Assembly (NCBI GenBank): GCA_023212725.1
Contig: JALBYF010000022.1
Location: forward strand, 186,001-250,000
Direction of reading: 5' to 3'
Length of the DNA stretch: 64,000 nt
From: Tranzscheliella williamsii
Lineage: Eukaryota > Basidiomycota > Ustilaginomycetes > Ustilaginales > Ustilaginaceae
Shown here: piece after piece, positions 60,353 through 64,000 of the stretch
How positions within the stretch are numbered: the first letter of the stretch is position 1
Layout of the letters: the number at the start of each line of letters is the position of its first letter
Position numbers and translations under genes: made by a program
The notes under the pieces: generated by a model
The model's input: only the letters and a program-made list of their open reading frames with translations
Database searches by the model: none
Told to the model about the DNA's origin: nothing

Positions 60353-60896
60353 CCATATCAGGTAAACGCTTGTATGGCGCATCACGGAGCTCGTTAACAT
60401 CAAGTCCCGCAAAAGATACCGGAAAATGTTTTCCTGCGTACGTTTGGACCGAAACCTTCCTCAGACTTATATGTAGCAGTCCACATCCATTAACTGCGAA
60501 CAGTATCTTAGCGCACGGTCATTGGTATAAGGAAACAAAAGAGATAGGTGAAGATGAAATGTCCCCCAACGGTTAGCCAGCTACAGTGGGGACGCTCGTG
60601 ACGCAATACGTGACAAACAGATGCATAGTGAAAAATCAGACGAAAAGGAGAACGTCAGGGCTCGCTGGCGCATGGGAATGAAAAGGATCCGAAGGATGAA
60701 ACCAAAAGTGCACTAGAATGGTGCGGAGACTCGCAAGCTATGTCGCGGTGGTCTTTGAAAAGCGAAAATCCAGAGAGGTGTTCTGCTCGCCATAGCGGCG
60801 GCGGGTCCTTTGCTCGAATAATTGGAGGAGTGCTACAGTCCGGGTGTAGTGGGTCGAACCAAGCTGAGCTGAGCGGCGCTTGTCGATCGTCATATG
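60353..60896. other. convergent intergenic region
   Basis: 544 bp between the GH5_12 gene and the DPBB gene 3' ends. No feature is seen. Confidence 0.4.
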
Positions 60897-61886
60897 CTAA
60901 GATTTGGCTGCGTCGTTAACCATCTCGGAAAGACCGTTATACAAGTTAGCGAAATTGTTTAGGTTGCCTGTTGGAGTGGCAGCAGCAACCGCAGCAGCAG
61001 CAGACGTTTTGGACGCGGCGGCAGATTTGCTAGCCTGGACGCTGGCGCGCGACTTGCTGGCCTTGACGCTGGCGCGCGATTTGCTGGCCTTGGCTGACGA
61101 ACTAGAAGCAGCAGCTTCGCTGGAACGAGATAGCGCGGCCGCCTTAGTAGCAGAGTAGTGCGACGCGGAGCTGCGTGCAGCTGAAGCGGATTGAGAAGCT
61201 TTCTGCGCAGCTGATTTAGCAGCAGCTTTCTCTTTTGCCGCAGCCTCCTGTGCTTTCTTTTTGGCAGCCTTTGCTGCAGCTTGGGCATCGCTACCGTCGT
61301 CTTCGTCATCGTCGTCGTCGTTGTTGTTGCTGCTGCCGCCGCCTTCGCCTGCTGGCCACCATGTAATGGCGAATTTGCCGACCCCGACATCATTGAACTG
61401 CTTGAAGAGGCCAACGCTCATGTCAAGGGCTCCATAAAAGCAGTTTCCTCCGCCAGTCGGGCAGGCATCCTCCACCACGGCGTTGACCTGTTTTTTACCG
61501 TTGCTGATCGTGATGGTCTTTCCACACCAGGACGAACGCTGACTAAGGTCGCCGTACATGGGTTGGTTCAAAGCAACCACAAACTGGTCTGGGCTAAGGT
61601 ACTTCCCACAAGCTCTGAACAGGGAGAGACAAGCAGGACAAATGGGACGGTGATTGTTAGACGCTATGCAAGGCGGTCCGAACAAGTGTTCTGCAACTTA
61701 CCCAGCATTTCCTGTCCCCACATCGTACCAAGTAGCGTCACCAGAGTAGGTTGCTCGCTTTGCGAGAGCAACCTCCGCATCGCTACCTTTAGCATGATGC
61801 CGTCGATGGGCGTGAGGCTTGCTGTGAGAAGTGGCCATGCTAGTAGATGCCAAGGCAGCGAGCACGACAGCGGTGAAAGCCTTCAT
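60897..61886 (-). CDS. secreted double-psi beta-barrel (RlpA/expansin-like) protein with Ala/Ser/Lys tail, two exons
   Basis: Exons 61886-61702 and 61614-60897 are joined across an 87-nt GTAAGT...TTCAG intron, giving 300 aa. A signal peptide covers about residues 1-19 (MKAFTAVVLAALASTSMA), followed by a His/Lys-rich propeptide and a Kex2-like LAKR site at 41-44. The mature part starts ATYSGDATWYDVGTGNAG; the splice completes NAGACGKYL, then VALNQPMYGD, CGKTITISN, AVVEDACPTGGGNCFYGALDMS and GKFAITWWPAG, a full DPBB domain of the fungal barwin/RlpA-like type with paired Cys. The tail is acidic (DDDDDEDDGSD), then Ala/Ser/Lys-rich with an exact SKSRASV repeat. Related small secreted proteins act at the cell wall or in host interaction. 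This is a function-by-family inference. Confidence 0.9.
61038..61091 (-). repeat. 27-nt tandem repeat inside the DPBB gene
   Basis: Two adjacent 27-nt copies (61038-61064 and 61065-61091) differ at one base and encode the repeated KASKSRASV unit in the Ala/Ser/Lys tail. Confidence 0.9.
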
Positions 61887-64000
61887 GGTAGAGATTGATG
61901 TAGTACGGTATATAGCGGTCGATCAAGATCGAAGCGATCGAAGAGTGAGACTGATAAATGTATGCTGAAACGACCGTGTTGAATTGTAGCACAGGACAAC
62001 AAAAGGGGGGTTGACGGTCCGCAAGGAAGAGTTCCGGGGACAAGAGAAACCAGAATACGAAGGATCGACGAGAAACAAGGAAGGGGGAGTGGCGCTGGAA
62101 TGGGATGATGAGCGGAAGGAAGGGACGGGAGTAAGCGAAGAGATGTGTGACGGGGAAAAAGGGGGGGGAGGGGACCATGTTTGCTGCTCTCTCGCCAGCG
62201 CCTACACAATCGCTTGTCGATCTAGCGGCAGGCAGCATGCTGGCGACTAGTCGAATTCCGCCTGTTCAAAGAATGCAATACAATTTCTCGACTGATGTTT
62301 TTAGCGAGGTAGCTAGAGCCTCGATTGATTGAATTACCTCGTGTTGGTCGAGCGGAGTCGCACTTCCGCGCCGCTGAAGCCCAACGCTGCGTGTTGCAAC
62401 TGTTTGTATACAAGCCCATATGTTCCTGTCCACACGGCTGTACTCCAAAGCTTGGACCTTACCGTTCAAAGCCTCCTTGAGGATCGACAACATACATGTC
62501 CTGCAGTTCGGCTGTCCTTGGCGACTCTGCGAGAGACGCGCTCTAGTCTGTGCTAGCCGCTTGCCCAATTTGGTTGGGGTCATCCGCACGCTTGCAGCCC
62601 ACTGTATCCGGAGGTCACGTAGAAGCCGCAAGTCCTTCAGGTGAACGTTCGTCTTGGGACTAGTGAACACGACGCCCGTAGCCATCCGAGTGTTGAGCGC
62701 ACAGTGCCGGTGATCCGGGCGACTGCGGTGTCCCAGTGCAAACTGCTCTTTGCCACACTGCCTTTAGGCTGACTTGCGCGACCGACGCAAAGGTCCTGAA
62801 ATCGTCCCAGGTACAAATATGTAGCCAACGTCAACTCGTTCTCCGTCCCGTGATCGGACGTACCTGACTCTCGCATGCCCGCCAAAGTACCTGACTTTAG
62901 TAGGTCATTGCTGGGCATGCTATGAGCATGCGGGTAATAGGGGTGCCCCAGTTCGGAAGCAGGGAGAGAGGCACAAAAGCACCGTACCGGCTGCAGCACT
63001 CTTCCAGCCAAGAAACCGAAGGAATTCTTCGCTGCATGAGACGCAGACAGCCGAGCCGGACCTTGTTGCCATCAAAACCACGACCGTATGCGTAGTCGCG
63101 CCGCCCCCTATAGCTGACATCACAATCTGTACTGGGCATAGCTAGTGATTTTGTGCAAGTACTAGGATTTACCTGTGGAAGCGCGTTCCCACGCGCACCG
63201 CTCCTGATTTGAAGTGTTCCGAAGACCGAGTGAATATATGGAAGGAGCAGGAGCAATTTCAAAGGTCCGTAAACCCTAGTCACTATATATATATATATGA
63301 GTTACGCGACGTTGAAAACACGTTTCCAGCGTTGCGATAAGTGTGTATATGATTGATAGAAAAGTCTGTTATACATACAGCCAAACATTGATACTATACA
63401 AAAAGGCACGGCGTTCCTTACGCCATGGTCGCCAGATCTACATGAATCTATAAATCATCCTGCGAAATAGACTCATCGCCTCGGCATCCTCACCTCAGGC
63501 AAGCAATCGAACGGGCGCCGCCCCAGACGCCCCACAACAAGCAACAACCGATAGATCCTTGTGATGAAATAGGAGCTTTGACAAGAGTGGGATTCCCACG
63601 CCCGAAGACAGCTGGTATTTCGCGGGATATCTTCCTTCATGCTACGGCCTTAGACCAACTCGGCCATCTTGCCTAAGCTGACTCATGGCAGAAAAATATG
63701 TATCTATGTGTTCCGTGCGACAACACAATCAGTTTATCGGCTCCGGTACTGCTTTAGGTGCAGGTAGACTCATACGAAGACCTGACAAGGTAGGCGTGGA
63801 AGTGGGGCTTTTAAGTAGATTAGGGTATAATATGCAGATTGTTGGTACAGTTGTACAACAGGACGGGAGCGGCAGAGATAAAAAGCGAGGAGCGGAGGCT
63901 TGGATCTAGATCCAGGTTTCGGAGAGCTCTGGCTTGGCGAGCAAACTGGCGCGAATGCTTTCGAATACAGAGACAATGACCTCTGAGTTGGTCATCAGGT
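61887..64000. other. 2.1 kb terminal region without a confident gene
   Basis: The left part carries the DPBB gene promoter and a G-rich run near 62160-62171. A TA dinucleotide run lies at 63284-63298. A 139-codon minus frame (62266-62685, starting ATG) is listed separately as possible. Nothing else is protein-like. Confidence 0.4.
62266..62685 (-). CDS. possible small hypothetical protein
   Basis: 139-codon frame with an ATG start, partly helical in appearance (RLLRDLRIQWAASVRM, VIQSIEALATSLKTSVEKLY). No family is recognised, and neither codon usage nor context supports it strongly. It could equally be a chance frame. Confidence 0.2.
   Translation of the reverse strand: MATGVVFTSPKTNVHLKDLRLLRDLRIQWAASVRMTPTKLGKRLAQTRARLSQSRQGQPNCRTCMLSILKEALNGKVQALEYSRVDRNIWACIQTVATRSVGLQRRGSATPLDQHEVIQSIEALATSLKTSVEKLYCIL

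Noticed and set aside
1..64000. tRNA, 5S rRNA, CRISPR, transposon ends
   Set aside because: I looked for GTTCRA-type B boxes with matching arms, terminal inverted repeats and regularly spaced repeats and found none that hold together. A dedicated tRNA/ncRNA scan would be decisive.

Overview
The window reads as nuclear DNA of a compact, moderately GC-rich fungus. Genes lie on both strands, intergenic gaps are short, introns are few, small (about 55-140 nt, one of 479 nt) and crowded near start codons, and the protein set is fungal: Ssk1, Srv2/CAP, Mak5, Utp4, Syf2, Ndc80, Gtr1, exo-beta-1,3-glucanase and a GH5_12 glycolipid hydrolase. The style (long, mostly intronless, low-complexity-rich proteins, NMD factors Upf1 and Upf3, basidiomycete-type bZIP and Ssk1) fits a smut-like basidiomycete (Ustilaginomycotina). 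That lineage call is an inference, not a marker-based result. I saw no rRNA, convincing tRNA, CRISPR, transposon or viral sequence.

Layout. 0-4.2 kb: two serine-rich unknown proteins. 4.3-14.5 kb: flavin monooxygenase, mitochondrial-type formyltetrahydrofolate deformylase, Rag GTPase Gtr1, NMD factor Upf3, splicing factor Syf2, secreted exo-beta-1,3-glucanase. After a 2.4 kb gap: RNA helicase Upf1; after another 2.1 kb gap: a 1526-aa coiled-coil protein convergent with the 1634-aa HOG response regulator Ssk1. 33-42.7 kb: mitochondrial ribosomal protein bS6m divergent from Utp4, a bZIP factor, helicase Mak5 divergent from a small EF-hand protein. 44-49 kb: an unknown protein with a PQG-repeat tail, a mitochondrial carrier and ribosomal protein P1. 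49-57 kb: F-box protein, adenylyl cyclase-associated protein (Srv2/CAP) and kinetochore protein Ndc80. 57-62 kb: GH5_12 glucosidase and a secreted double-psi beta-barrel protein. The last 2.1 kb holds no confident gene.

The genes are mostly housekeeping and do not form an obvious cluster. Two functional pairs stand out: Upf1 with Upf3 (nonsense-mediated decay, about 5.6 kb apart) and Mak5 with Utp4 (60S and 40S ribosome biogenesis), each gene next to a divergent partner.

The most unusual observations are: (1) sharp switches of G/C strand composition inside several genes, G-rich then C-rich; (2) an apparent one-base frameshift in a five-A run that separates the two halves of an otherwise perfectly reconstructable Srv2 gene, which also has a GC-AG intron and a 21-nt tandem duplication of its stop codon; (3) extremely short first exons (5, 11 and 12 nt) in bS6m, P1 and Gtr1; (4) a 22-bp perfect palindrome and a G-quadruplex-like tract at the Ssk1 stop codon. 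Exon structures were rebuilt by hand from splice signals, reading-frame continuity and family motifs.
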